From Chlorokybus atmophyticus (Eukaryota > Streptophyta > Chlorokybophyceae > Chlorokybales > Chlorokybaceae): 64,000 bases of DNA. The position numbers and the translations under genes were made by a program. The notes beneath the pieces are model-generated. The model was not told the origin of the DNA, made no database searches, and worked only from the letters and a program-made list of their open reading frames with translations. Positions 1 to 11,964 of the stretch are shown here, one piece after another. The stretch's first letter is position 1. Each line of letters starts with the position of its first letter. The stretch spans positions 282,523 to 346,522 of the forward strand of contig RHPI01002119.1 of the NCBI GenBank assembly GCA_009103225.1, in the 5' to 3' direction.

Positions 1-1078
1 CTACCCCCCCCTGGACAATGATATGCAGGAGCTGCCCGTGTCTGAACAGGCAACAAGAGGAGACGAGCAACAGCAGTAACTGGCTTGCTGCTGAAAATCC
101 AGGTCTGGTATGTCGCGTGCTAGTAATTCAAGTAGCCAACACATGCTGCACTGTACGGGTGTTTTACGTAGGGGTGACACGGTGCTTGTGCTTTGCCAGA
201 TGGAAGCATGTTTGACGACTTCAAGGATTCCTTGGAGTAGATGAGGTAGCCTGCCTCCTGAACACGGGTTTTGTTGCTCAATATGCGACAGTCTGGGCAG
301 CTGTACAATGACACGTGCGCTGCGTTCTCACCTCAAGCATGTGACTGGCTGCTTGTGCGGCAACTTGAGAGTGTTGCTGATCAGTGCTTGTATAGCCAGC
401 GTTGTTGGTTGCGCTCTGTGGCACGTGTGCCTTCAGCACAAAGACTCTCTTGCGCCGTCTGGGAATAGCCATTGGGTGTGGAAGCTATTCCCAGACAGCG
501 CAAGACTCTGTTTGGAGCAAATGCTGGCTTTGCTGGTGTGCACCGTTGTAGCGGTAGAGTATATGTAAGTTGTCATGACTGTACTTAGCTGGCGCCATAC
601 ATGGCGCCAGCTGCAGTATGTGTGTGGCACAAGCTCTCTGCTGCAGCAATCTAGACATCGCGGAAAACATTGCGCTTCTCAATAAACTCCTGACATACTA
701 TGTATGTGTGCATGAGTCATACATAGCGCCAGATGCTCACTAGTACACCACTCCTGTCTACACGAGTCCACGAACACGACACCCGCCCATAGCTCCAACC
801 ATAGTCGCCCTGCCATGCATTGGCTGTCACCTGCGTTGTTGTTGTCATTGTCTCACACAGCAGCCACCAAGTGGCCAACAGTATGATTGCTGCATGCAAC
901 ATCCCAACATAAGCAACTGACAAAGGTGTACATGCAAGACAAGCAAAGACGCAATATTTATGGCACAGTATCAGTTAGCACAGTCACCTGACCAGAACAG
1001 CAGTTTCATTCCTGCGCGCAGCCCATGCTCAACAGACCCATCCTAAACCTGTGTCGCCTAGCCTGAACGCAGCAGCTC
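1..1078. other. left flank without a recognisable gene
   Basis: No reading frame here has a recognisable domain or convincing splice structure. The last part (about 960-1078) is probably the 3' UTR of the minus-strand P450. Two inverted repeats are visible. One is a stem of about 23 bp with a loop of about 14 nt at 446-507, core arms GTCTGGGAATAGC (457-469) and GCTATTCCCAGAC (484-496). The other is the near-perfect palindrome AGCTGGCGCCAT / ATGGCGCCAGCT around 588-613. Confidence 0.5.
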
Positions 1079-3478
1079 CTATCGCCTGGCTGAAACCCGT
1101 AGCTTGATACCTCCTTTGGGGGCCTGTACAAAGCCGCTCATCTCGGGCTTCACGCCAAACCCTGGCACGGGACTGAATTGGAAGTTTTGCAGCAGCACTG
1201 CAAGTATGATGGAGCTCTCTGTGAGTGCAAAACGCTGGCCAGGGCAGTTCCTTGTGCCTCCACTGAAGGCGATGTTGCCATATGATGCGCGCGCCTCAGC
1301 CGTCGAGAAGCGCTCTGGCTTGAACTCATCAGCATCTGGGCCCCAGTTCTCCTTGGAACGCCCTATACACCAAATGGGAAGCCTGCAGCATCCACCACAA
1401 CGTGTCAACAACGCACCGCAACATCAGCACTTGCGCAGCACCTGCTGTATCTGACCGCCTGCATTGCAACATACCATAGCTGGGTGCCTGGTGGTAATGT
1501 AACACCACCTATTGTTAGCGTCTTCACGGCTGTGCGTGTGGTAAGTGGAGCAGGGGGGAACAACCTGAGCGCTTCGAGGAAGATCTGCAGCACAAAGAAA
1601 GGGTGTATCACTGATACCAACAACCACAATTGCAAGGCATTGCTTCACTGACCGCTGGCGGCTGCATTGCTGTACCTGCCGAGTGTATGACAAGCGTGGT
1701 AAATCCTCGTACTTTGGTCGGGAGGACCCTAGCACCTCATCAACTTCCTTGTGAGCTCGAGCTTGTATGTGTGGGTTGGTCGCGAGCAGGTACAGGGTAT
1801 AGGCTAGTCCTATGCTTGTCGTGTCATACCTACAGCAGCAGAGCATCTGTGTCATGCCAACACACAGCAACCGGCAAAATTGAAAGCAGGCAGTAATGAG
1901 CACGTACCCACCGAACCACATAGTCATTATGTTGTCGCTAAGGATTGCATCCGTCAGCACGAAACCTTGCACGACGCCATTCTCATCAATGTCTGGCTCG
2001 TCGGCTGCCAGTAACAACCTGAAAAGGTGTTGGCAGGAGCTCCACAGGCAGCACGCGTACATGGTATGTTGTATGCTAGTAGAAAGCATTTCACTACTTA
2101 GCACCTTGTTAAGAAGTCGTCATGCACTTCTTCTTTGCATGAGATGGCAGCGCGGCGCTTCTGAATCATCTGAGCAATTGCAGATCGCACAACCTTCTTA
2201 GCCTGACATTGCAGCAACACTGTCAGGCGCAGCACGTCTAACCCTATAGAAAAAATGCAATCGTCACCTTTGCATGCTCCCAGTTGGCCTGTGTAGGTGG
2301 CCAGTAGTACCAATTGAGAGGATTCATAGCATCTGTGAAAGTCCTTTTGCTGACTTCACTCAGCAAGAATTCAAAACTGGTCACAATTGGGCTCAACGCT
2401 GCTCCCGCAGACATGCTCTTCACAGATTCAAAGTGATGACCAAAGGCTGTAATCCTACAGCAACTGGACATCAGGTGCTCATGTTGAACAAGGGTGAATA
2501 AAGCAGTACAGACGCGAAGCACCATACCCGATGATATCCATCGTCACATTCCGCAGGGCATTGTGAACTTCCAACTCTACACTTGGTTCTCCTTCCACCT
2601 TCAAAACCTTTTGAAAATGCTGGACCAAGTCTAGGCTGCACGAGTAAATATCATCGGCCCACTTTGAAGTATCCGCTACACCAAAGGCCCGCATCATCAA
2701 CCTGGGAACCACCAAGCGAAAGATGCTATTGCTGCTGTCGGGCGTGCCAAGCAAAACTTGTAAGGCTTTTCCAAAATTATGCTCCCCATATGAAACAGCG
2801 CAGGCCCCAATGAGGTGCAACACAGTGCAAGTGTATTTGAACCTGACCTTCTGACACCTTTCCAGTCGTCTCCAGTGAGCTGAGCCAACGAATGGGCACC
2901 CAAGAAAGCTATACCATGCCTCGCAAGGAAAGGGATTGGTTTTCGGTACGTGGAAGACTGCAGTACTTCCTTGACCTAAGCAGTGCAGCACTTGAGCTTC
3001 AACATGCCTGACTCGCAATGTACACTACATGCTACCAGCTGGCTTGCACGCAGAAGCATGCGGCATACCACACTGCTGCAATGCACCCACCTGTTCTGTT
3101 CTTTGCACAACCACCACTTGCGTCGCAGACAACCAGAGGCTAGACAGGCCGGTCTTTGGGTCTGCAATCTTGCAACTGTCCTCCAGGCCCTGCACCCAAC
3201 AAGTCACATGACTACAACTAGAAACCACTGAAGATGACACATGACAAGCGTACATGCTCAGTAGCAGCCTTTTTCCGAGTCAGGCACTACAACAGCAAGT
3301 TACAGAAGTTTACCTTCAAGAAATCTGAGAAATACTGCATGTTGCCGGCGGGAAACTGTACAGGTCTGTGAAGCAACGGCAGCTTGCGGGAGACTGTTTG
3401 CCAGAATGACCAGTAAAAGGCACCCAGAGCCCCTACGACGGCGGCCAGGAGCACTCCCAACACCACTGCCGCCGCCAT
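1079..3478 (-). CDS. cytochrome P450 monooxygenase, CYP4-like, membrane anchored
   Basis: Heme-thiolate monooxygenase, expected on the endoplasmic reticulum. About ten exons read from the ATG at 3478 to the TAG at 1081-1079. Exon 1 encodes a hydrophobic anchor of about 20 residues (MAAAVVLGVLLAAVVGALGA) followed by a basic/proline hinge. Later exons give the C-helix W-K-x-V-R (near 2870), the I-helix GYDTTSIGLAYTLYLL (near 1850), the ExxR motif EALR (near 1570), the PERF segment, and the heme loop FSGGTRNCPGQRFAL (near 1250), whose Cys binds the iron. Exon junctions use GT-AG, for example the donor after FSDFLK at 3314. The heme loop resembles CYP4-type enzymes, but substrate and subfamily cannot be told. 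The next gene is divergent, with about 1.2 kb between the start codons. No in-frame stop breaks any core motif, so the gene looks functional. Confidence 0.92.
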
Positions 3479-4715
3479 TGCAGGAGGGTGCCACCTGACA
3501 ACAATTTCCCTCCCAAGTACTTGTAGAGCAAGGAGCAACTGTACTTTCGCAGTGTGGTCCAGTCTGTACATAAAGGCAAATGATTTACCAAGCGAACAAT
3601 CTGAACTGATGACGCCAGCTTCTATCAACGCCTGCCTTTCAACGCAACTGGGACCTTGCAAGCTTGCCTACAACAGGAAGACTACTGTGCTGCGAGATGT
3701 GTTTACTACCAAAGTGTCAATGTGGCTTAACCAAGCCAAGAACATGACACAGACACAGAGCGCACGAGGGCGATCTACCAAGCAAACAATCTGAACCGAA
3801 CAACAGCTGCTACCAAGGCCTTTCATCTCAACTGGGACTGCAACCTTTCCTCCACAACAGAAAGACTACGATGCTGAGAGATGAGTCTTCTATCAAATCA
3901 AGCCGGTTTGCCTTCACCAAGCCAAGAACATGACACAAACACAGACATGCAATGGTGGTGCGCACAACCGATTGACCGCGTCCCAAACTTAAACACATCG
4001 TGTTAGGCTTACGGTCCCACTAGCTAAAACAGGCACTACTGACAGGGAGACCACGCCACACAACAAGTTGCAACCCCATAATTCTGAGAAGCTGGGTCTG
4101 GCGTCACCATCCAGACGCAAGAGCACGAGCAGCAGGTGCAAGCAGTAACCGCTACTCACCAGGCCAAAGTTGGCGACCAGGCGGTTGCAAGCTGGCGAAG
4201 GAAGCCAAATCCTCGTAAGACGTCACGCTGAGATCACCAATGACGACCAGCCTAATGACGCTGTTGCTCCCACCACCGCTCCCGCCGCCTCGCCCAGCAA
4301 GGAGGCAGGCAGGCAGGCAGGAACAGCTTCCCCACCACTCCGGAAACCACCCAGGAAAAGATTTCCCAGGTCTTACTGTGGCAGTGGCACCTATGAAAAA
4401 TATCCCAGTAACTGCAGTTCGTCCAGCTTGTAAGTCACACCGGGTGACTCACATGCCTATCGCAAACACTTGTGCCGTACGAGATGTACGGTACAAGTCC
4501 GGGTTTCAATTACGCCTACTCGGTGTGCTTCAATTACGTGTCTCGCCTCAACCCTAACAGGCGGACACATGCAGGCAAGTGGCCAACCACCGGCGCAAGC
4601 ATGAGGGCGACGATGAGGCGGCGGAGGCGGAGGTGGTGGCCTTGTGTGCGCGGTTGACTGCATTGTTAAGCTTTGTTGATAGTTGCAATTTCTGTGGTGT
4701 GGCATTGAGCCTGTC
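3479..4715. promoter_or_regulatory. divergent intergenic region between P450 and Set2 genes
   Basis: About 1.2 kb between two start codons on opposite strands, so it must contain both promoters and 5' UTRs. An imperfect internal duplication is visible: a block with CTACCAAGCAAACAATCTGAAC and nearby CAAGCCAAGAACATGACACA occurs around 3590-3760 and again around 3775-3940. No clear TATA box was identified. Confidence 0.45.
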
Positions 4716-7700
4716 ATGGCCATGGGCGCTGTCGCCGTGGACGATGCCAGTGGCGGGAAGGGTGCGCAGTCAGCGGGAGGCGTGTTGGACGGCACCGCCG
4801 TCGCGAACAAGCTTGACGACACCAACTTCAGGGACATAGCTGAGGTTGCCAGAGCGCAGGATGATCACGCAGGAGAGGAACAGCTCGTTCCTCCCAAGCG
4901 GATGGTCATACCCAGGTTGAAGAAGTATGCTAGCAAGGACGAGGACAAGAAGAAGCAAGCTACAGCCAAGAACTTACAGACTTGGGTGCAATGCGACAAC
5001 CCTGAATGCAGCAAGTGGAGGCGGGTTTCTGTAGAGATAGCCAAGCGGTGCGTGAACTGTCGTTGCATGCAATGGTGCAAGCTTGTTGCAGTATGCTTGG
5101 TCGGTTCTGATAGAAGCGAAATGGTGGAGTACATTAGGAAGCAGGGTGCAAGCGGGTGTTGACAACATACGCAATGAATCTAAGGTGATTGAATAAACCA
5201 CTGAAGTGCATGCGCAGGGTGCTGGTAACTATAGCAGTAAATAGCAATTGACGTGCACAATTTCCCTGCTTGCACCATGCAGTGTAATTGCACTGGACCG
5301 CAGCATGCACAGAAGCTGTGGCTAGCTTGCAGTGCCTGGCATGTATGCGACTGCATTGACACATGGACAGAATAGTGGGGAGGTTTGTATGCCTTGCCCA
5401 GCAGGAGCAATCACTCGCGTTTCACCATATGGTTGTATTGCATCTCTAACGCAATGTGCAGGATAGAAGATGACACCAGGTGGCAATGCAAGGACAATCC
5501 AGACAAAGCGTTTGCGAGTTGCAGCGCTCCCCAACAGCTCACGGACGCTGAGATCAATGACCAGTTGGGAATCAGCAGCACTTCAGAATCTGACATTGGT
5601 TCAGACTCTGGTGAGCAAGACCTTGTACTGCAATTGCCTCTCTACTGCTTGTATGCACAGTCAGCGCGCACATGTATGCTGACCAGGTGTGACGATGCAG
5701 AAGAAGAAGCCTCGAAGCCGGTTGTGTGGCACGCCGTTACACAGAACCTCTTCATGCATCGACAGCGGAAAAAGCTGACAAGGGACGAGGTGACCATTCC
5801 CTTGCTTGACACATTTGTCATTTTCATCTTGTTGTACACACGCTGCCACACTCTATTCAGGGACTGACCCGTTGTGGTCTATGAGCAGATATATGTCTGC
5901 CAATGCAGACCCCCTGCAAATGGAGGTCCAGGCTGCACCGAGGCTTGTATGAATCGACAGCTGTACATAGAATGCATACCAGGACACTGTCCCTGTGGCA
6001 GCCAATGCACCAATCAGCAGGTGTGTTGTCTGTGATCTGAAAGCGCTGCCCAATCGCGGAAATAAACATTGCGGTTGGCAGTTTCAACGACGGACATATG
6101 CAAATGTGGATAAAGGGCGTTGCGGGGCCAAAGGGTTTGGTGTTATCGCTCAAGACGTTATTAGGCGTGGTTCATTCATTCTTGAGTATTGTGGCGAGGT
6201 ACAGATGTACACAGTTGTACACAGCCGGCTGGAAGGTGTGGCCTCACCTGATTGGCTTGCAGGTCATAAATGAAGCATTATTCAAAGAGCGCACTACGGA
6301 GTATGCTGAACGGGGTATCCGCCATCATTACTTCATGACACTTGGTACCAATGAGGTACTGTGTTATCCATCAACAACACGCGGGAACTCAATTCAGGCT
6401 CATTTACATGTGGTACTGATTTGGTATGGTATATATTGTAGGTCATTGATGCCACCATGAAGGCAAACATTGCTCGCTTCATGAATCACAGCTGTGACCC
6501 AAACTGTGAGACGCAGAAGGTGATGCGTGGTTGTTTGGCAATTGCTGCGTTGTTACAAAACTGTGTGCAGCATGTTTGGGTAGTAGCCTGCATCTCACAC
6601 TTACAAACATGACGGATCGCAGTGGGAAGTGTGCGGCGAGTTGTCAGTAGGATTCTTTGCCATCAAGAACATAAAAAAGGTACGCACTCGTGCGCAAGGC
6701 TCAAGGTAACACATGTAGCCACATTTCTTGATGCGCCCATGGCCTTCAGGGAGAGGAGCTGACATTTGACTACAAGTTTGAGCGATGCGGGTTTAGCGCA
6801 CAAGTGTGTCACTGCGGTGCAGCTAACTGCCGGGGAATGATCGGAGTTGCAAATGTCAGTGACACAGCAACCATTGACCTTGCGGACTATGATTTCTCGC
6901 AAGACCCAGAGCCTATCATGCTGACGGATGGGTCCGATGCCAATGACAAGGTTCGCGAACTTGTGAGACACACAAGCAAGAGGAGGGGACGGCGTGATGA
7001 TGGAAGCAACCAACCTGCAGTCACGCGCCCAACTCTGGCAGTCCGGCGTGTGGGAGTGTTTGGAAATCAGCGTTATAGCAGTGAAGTGGAGCGCCAGCTT
7101 GATGACCTGTTAGCAGGCCGGAACGGAGTATGCAACAAGGTGTGTGCGGCATTTTGTGACATGAACAAGTTAAGGAGTGTCATATGAGTTTCAATCCTGA
7201 TGCATTGCAGGAGGAGATGATCGCTGTGCTTCGACTGTTCAAGCTAGCTATGGCTGATAGCATCGACACCGATGGCACCCGAGTTTTCAGTGCTCGTGAC
7301 CTCTCATTGCTGCTGGATGCGATAATGAAGTGCAACAGCTATAACGCGCGCAAGTACTTCATTGACAAGAACGGTGTTGCTGTGCTGCAAACCGTCACGC
7401 AGAAGCTTGCACACTCCTACAAGAAGACCACAAAGCCTGTTCTCCGGAAGATCTTTCAGGTCCTTTTGCACAGACACTCATTTTAAGACAGGTTGTGTTG
7501 CTGTAGTACTCATGTGCGCGATGATGTTGGCAGGTCCTAGATCATGTAGCAGTGACAAAGGAAGACTTGCAGCAAGTTCACACAGGTTCCGGGTCATTTG
7601 CCACCACGCTGAATGATTTGCTGGAGTATCCTGAGCCCGTGGTGAAGACCAAGGCAGAGCATTACCTGGTAAACGTGATGGAGGTTGCACCACAGCCTAC

Positions 7701-8931
7701 GCTGAGAAGCGGCATGAATGGCACCAACACAACAAGTGATCGCAGCGACAGGCAGCATGCAGCACAACCAAGTGGCAGAACGTGGTCGCCCAAGCGGCCT
7801 GAACATGCCAATGCAAACGGCTCGCCATGGACTGCAAGAGGTTGGTCTCCGCAAGTCTGCGGAAGGTCATCCAGGCACTCATCGGACTCACCACCGCCGC
7901 GCACGACGCAGCGAAGTTCGAGCTCCTCACCACGTCGCAGTTCTCCTAGTCGTGACATGCAGCCAGTGCGCAAGCGGATGACTGGTTGGGATGTTCTGCC
8001 ATCAGACAGTCTGGCTGGTAGAGCAGTTGCCTCTGCTGCAGCCACACCATCAGGTCATCGATTTGCACCAACTTCAGCTGCGGATGCATCAGCTTCCACC
8101 AGCAGCCCGTCAGATGCTTTTGCTGTTAGGAGACAAAGCCGATGGGACCGCACTGGTCCACACGGGTTTCACGCCAATCCGCAGCATTCAGGCATGCAGC
8201 CTTTCATCAACAGCGTGCATGCACGCATGCTCGCTCCAGCAACTTCCCATCAAGTCAGTCAACAGCCCGCACCTTCATGGCATTTGCCGCCTCCTTCAAA
8301 CTCGCCTCCGCCAATGCCAAGCAGCAGCTCCCCTCCTCCCGTGCCACCAAGTTCTCCAAAGGCAAACTTGGATGCACAACTGCTGGCACTGCCACCAGAA
8401 GCTCTTAACCACCTGCAAACTATGAGACTAACCGAGCCCTCGCCACTTGGTGTTAACAGCCAAGTCGCGATCCCTTCCGCTCAGCCGGAAGGCCATGATG
8501 TAGATATGGAGATATCAACGCCACCACCATTCTCAGCAGCTGCTTGTGAACCCTCTAGCATACCTGATAGTCAACCCGTCCATCGCACATCCTCTGCACA
8601 TGCGCCACACACAGCAAGCAACGGCCCCTCCAACTCAGATGCAAGCCATGAAGCCAGCAGTTGGTCTGATCCTTACGCGCCAGAATTCCGACAATCTGTC
8701 GTGCAAATTGTCAAGCTCGCCGTCAAGAAGCACAGGCACAAAGAGCGGCATAAACACCTTGACAGGAAAGAAACGCAGAAGCTCGTGCATCACATTGCGC
8801 AGGGAGTGGTTGCCAAGGAGAAGGCGCGATACACTCAAACAACAGTGGCCGGCAACATCAAGCCAATACTGCGTGAGCGGCTGGCACCTAAGGTGGATAC
8901 ATACGTTCAAGAGTACTTGCAACGGCATTGA
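4716..8931 (+). CDS. Set2/SETD2-type histone H3K36 methyltransferase (CW-AWS-SET-postSET-SRI)
   Basis: Nuclear lysine methyltransferase expected to modify H3K36 behind elongating RNA polymerase II. Start chosen at ATG 4716, just upstream of an acidic/basic leader. Domains in order: CW zinc finger split over two exons ([14 protein letters not shown], then [14 protein letters not shown] from 5462); AWS ([20 protein letters not shown], near 5950); SET, with [20 protein letters not shown] (near 6170), [15 protein letters not shown] (near 6480) and [14 protein letters not shown] (near 6755); post-[13 protein letters not shown] (near 6810); a helical ARM/TFIIS-N-like region (7211-7680); a Ser/Pro-rich linker; and a C-terminal SRI domain (about 8665-8928), where [15 protein letters not shown] and YVQEYLQRH align with the human SETD2 SRI. 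SRI binds phosphorylated Pol II CTD. All catalytic motifs are intact and about ten GT-AG introns fit. CW plus SET recalls plant SDG8; the SRI recalls Set2/SETD2. Confidence 0.94.
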
Positions 8932-9541
8932 TTGATTGCATAGTGTACATAGTCTCTAGACACAGCCTGTGTAGCGTGCAGTGCGAAGAGTGCACAGCGG
9001 CATATTCTGTGCCAGTGCATTGCAAAGAGTGGCAACTGCCCGCTTTGCTTGCAACGTCTGTGGCCATGTTTTGTTGTTCGATTGCAAAATGCACAGAAAG
9101 GCAACTGCTGCATTCCACAGCTTCCGAGGTGTCAGCCAGGGATACTATATCCGTAGGTTGGGGCCCTTTGCTCCGCACCATCTTTGTGTCACTGTTGAGA
9201 GGTGAACACAAAAGCATGACTCCACTGCAGCATGTGTTGCAGGAAGTTGTTGCCTGCTGGACAGGATGTTCTTTCTCGCATCAGTCAAGTATATGAGGAA
9301 TGCAATGCAGTAATGTATGCAAGTGGTGGCACAGGTCAGCTAGCCACACTTATTGAAACATCCACTCCGTCCAAAACACATGCGTGTCCACTTCAACTTA
9401 GCTTCCTGTTCTGTAGAATCCATGCCCATACAGCCACACTGTGCAGCATGAACACACTTGATTGTATCACTGCTAACAGTTGGTACACCAGTACAGATGG
9501 TATATACAGGCTAGTTTAGCGACTCCACTCTGAGCTACGTG
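8932..9541. other. convergent 3' region between Set2 and EAF genes
   Basis: The two flanking genes converge here and no coding potential is seen. It should contain both 3' UTRs and polyadenylation sites. No distinctive repeat was noted. Confidence 0.5.
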
Positions 9542-11781
9542 CTAGAAATCATCGTCATCTGAACTATCCGACTCGCTGCTACTCCCCGAGCTCCCGCTCC
9601 CGCTGCTGCTGCTTCCGCTGGTATACGAGCTGCTTCCGCTTGAGCTGGAGGACTCATTTCCGCCTGCAAGCTCCTCTCGCCGCCCTTTATTATTCGTGGC
9701 CCCTGCACCGTTGGTATGCTCCATGCGCAGCCGTGCCGCGAGGTTGTCGTCCTCGCCCGCGTCGAGGATGTCCACGTCCTCCTCCTCGATCTCCTCCACC
9801 ACAACCTCCTCCTCCTCCGTGGCGTCCTGAAGGGCGTTGTTCTGGTCATGCTTGTCCTTATGTTGGTCGCTGTCATCGTCATCATCCTCGCTGTCATCCC
9901 CAAAAAGGTCCCTCATCTTCACGTCCTCGTGCACAGGTGCGGCAGGCTTCTTCTTCTTGTTGCTGTGGTTGTTATTACCATTGTTGCTGCTGTTGTTTCG
10001 CGCGGATGCCACAGGCGGTGGCCTCTTGCCACTCGTGCTCGGGACAGCAGTGTTGGTGTTGTTACCCGAGCGCGCAGCATTGCCACTGTTGGGTTTCTTC
10101 TTTCCGCCAGATTGTTGCTGCTGTTGTTGCTGTACTTGTTGTTGCTCGGGTGTGGCAATTGGCTGCGGTGTTGTGGCCGGCGACTTCGCTTGCGAATCCT
10201 CCTGCGCGGCTGCCGCACCCGCAGCCGATTCAACATCTCGCCTTGTTGCTTGCGGTTCAGCCACACGCACGTGGCGAAGCCCCTTCACCGCGTCCGTCAA
10301 ACGTTCCAAACGCAGGGTTTCGCCGTCGAAGATCAACACGCAGTCGAGGTCCCTGTACGCCTCATGGTAGCCCTGTACGACGTCGCGAAAGAATGTTCAG
10401 CAAAAGTGCAATGCAATGTTGTGTGAAGCATCATGGCGGTATGCGAGTGCCATGTGTGAGCAATACACTACTGTGAGCTTTCTAGATCACCGTGCAACTG
10501 TGGATGAAGTCTATCTCAAACGTACCGATATACGCTCTCGTAAGCTGGTGTTTGTAAGCTCGCATGCAGCTGATGTGTGCGGAAGGGCTGAGATTGCACA
10601 CAGAACTGTGCTCGCCAACATAACCACATCGACAACCATAAACAACACCACCAGTACTGCATAGGTGCATGCGTGCGTGCGTGTATTTGCATGTGTGGGT
10701 TTGACCGCACGCACACGCACACGCTAATGCTCGCACGCTTACATGCCACTCACCTGGAATGTGACACGCGGTTTCTCAGGCTCCTTGTTACAGAACTCCA
10801 CCGCCACCTTGCTTTGCTGATCCGATGTGGTCCCCTTTTCTCCCCCCTCATTGCCGCCATTCCCTTTCTCCGCCCCGTCCGATGCTTTGCGTCGCAGCGT
10901 CCCGGGCTTCGCGCCATTGGCCGATGCGGGCTTGAAATCATCTGCGTGGGGAAGGCAAGTGCGTGTGGGTGCATATGAGTTGGGGTGTTGTGCTTATGAA
11001 GATTGCAGCTTGGTTGAAGCTTAGGATAGGGTTCTTGGGGTTTGGCGATTGCGTGTGCGCGTGTGCGCATGCGCGTGTGCTTGTGTGCATGTGTGCGTGC
11101 GCAGATGTATGCATACGTGTGAGCATGTGCAATGGCTCGTGTGTGCGCGTGTGTGAGCATGCGTGCATGTGCGTGCATGTCCGTGTGCGCATGTGTCCGA
11201 CAAGTAATGTTAGTATCTAGGGAACTTGCGAGCATTTTTGCAAGTACACGTTCAGGCGATCTGAGAACACATGCCATCACTTCAATCAGAGCAGGAAAGC
11301 TGACGAAAATTCCTTGTACCAGGACATTCATAGATAAATAATGTCTCCAGTATACCACACGAACAATTGTGTCAAAGTCAGCAAACTGTACAGCCCTTGG
11401 AGAAAACTACTCTCAAACTCCAAACAATGCTGACTCATAATGATGCAAACCTGAATCAATCTTGCATTGGGTTTGTTATACGGACAGAAGACAGACTCAA
11501 CAGCTGACAATTAGGGTTTGATGCTCCACATATAGAGCACTGCTCCAAACACCAACTGCGCAAGACCCATCCATGATCTGCTTACATCTCAGCGTGAACA
11601 GCCTCGCGCTGGACGTCCCGCCGAACGTCTCACCCAGCGTCACCGGGTACTCCACGCCGGGCCTCGGAGGAGGCGCCGTCGCCGCCGCCATCATGACGTC
11701 GCTGCGCACGTCCGTCGACGCCTTGCGCACGTCGTCGGCGTAGTTCACCGCGTGAAGCCAATACGTCGACGGTCGGTTCAT
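9542..11781 (-). CDS. EAF: ELL-associated factor (EAF) family transcription elongation protein
   Basis: EAF proteins bind ELL and stimulate RNA polymerase II elongation in the nucleus. Three exons assemble. Exon 1 (11781 to about 11583) ends in YPVTLGETFGG...LFTLR. Exon 2 (10941-10754) begins by completing Tyr at the junction, giving RYDFKPAS, identical to the animal EAF core. Exon 3 (10372-9542) has GYHEAYRDLDCVLIFDGETL, matching the DCVLI segment of EAF1. The rest of exon 3 is low complexity: Gln/Asn/Lys-rich, then an acidic stretch, then a Ser-rich tail ending DSSDDDDF and TAG, the same transactivation-type tail as animal EAF. The start may be Met at 11781 or the MM at about 11694, which fits family length better. 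Long plus-strand ORFs over exon 3 are shadows of this tail. IFT144 starts divergently about 180 bp away. Confidence 0.87.
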
Positions 11782-11964
11782 AAATTGCCGTCACGTGAGG
11801 AGATGAAATAGTACTAACGTTAGGTGCAAGGGTGGTTGTTGCTGGGCGGCGGCGTTGCTGCAGGTGTGGGCGGTGTCGCTGATGTCGGGGAAGGCGTAAT
11901 TCGTCAACTTATACAAGGATGGTCCCGTGAACTGGAGCAGCTGTCACGCGTTCGCTCCTTAAAC
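11782..11964. promoter_or_regulatory. short bidirectional promoter between EAF and IFT144
   Basis: Only about 183 bp separate the EAF start codon (minus, 11781) from the predicted IFT144 start codon (plus, 11965). Both 5' UTRs and promoters must fit here or overlap, unless EAF starts at the internal Met. The segment is GC/G-rich on the plus strand (11828-11890), with no obvious TATA box. Confidence 0.55.

Noticed and set aside
9640-10476. Long plus-strand ORFs (up to 278 codons) opposite the EAF tail
   Set aside because: They are antisense to the Ser/acidic low-complexity exon of EAF, which matches a known family and has proper splice sites.
10750-11358. His/Thr/Ala-rich ORFs in TG/CA-rich stretches, also throughout 13.4-20.5 kb
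   Set aside because: They translate intronic TG/CA repeats of EAF and IFT144.
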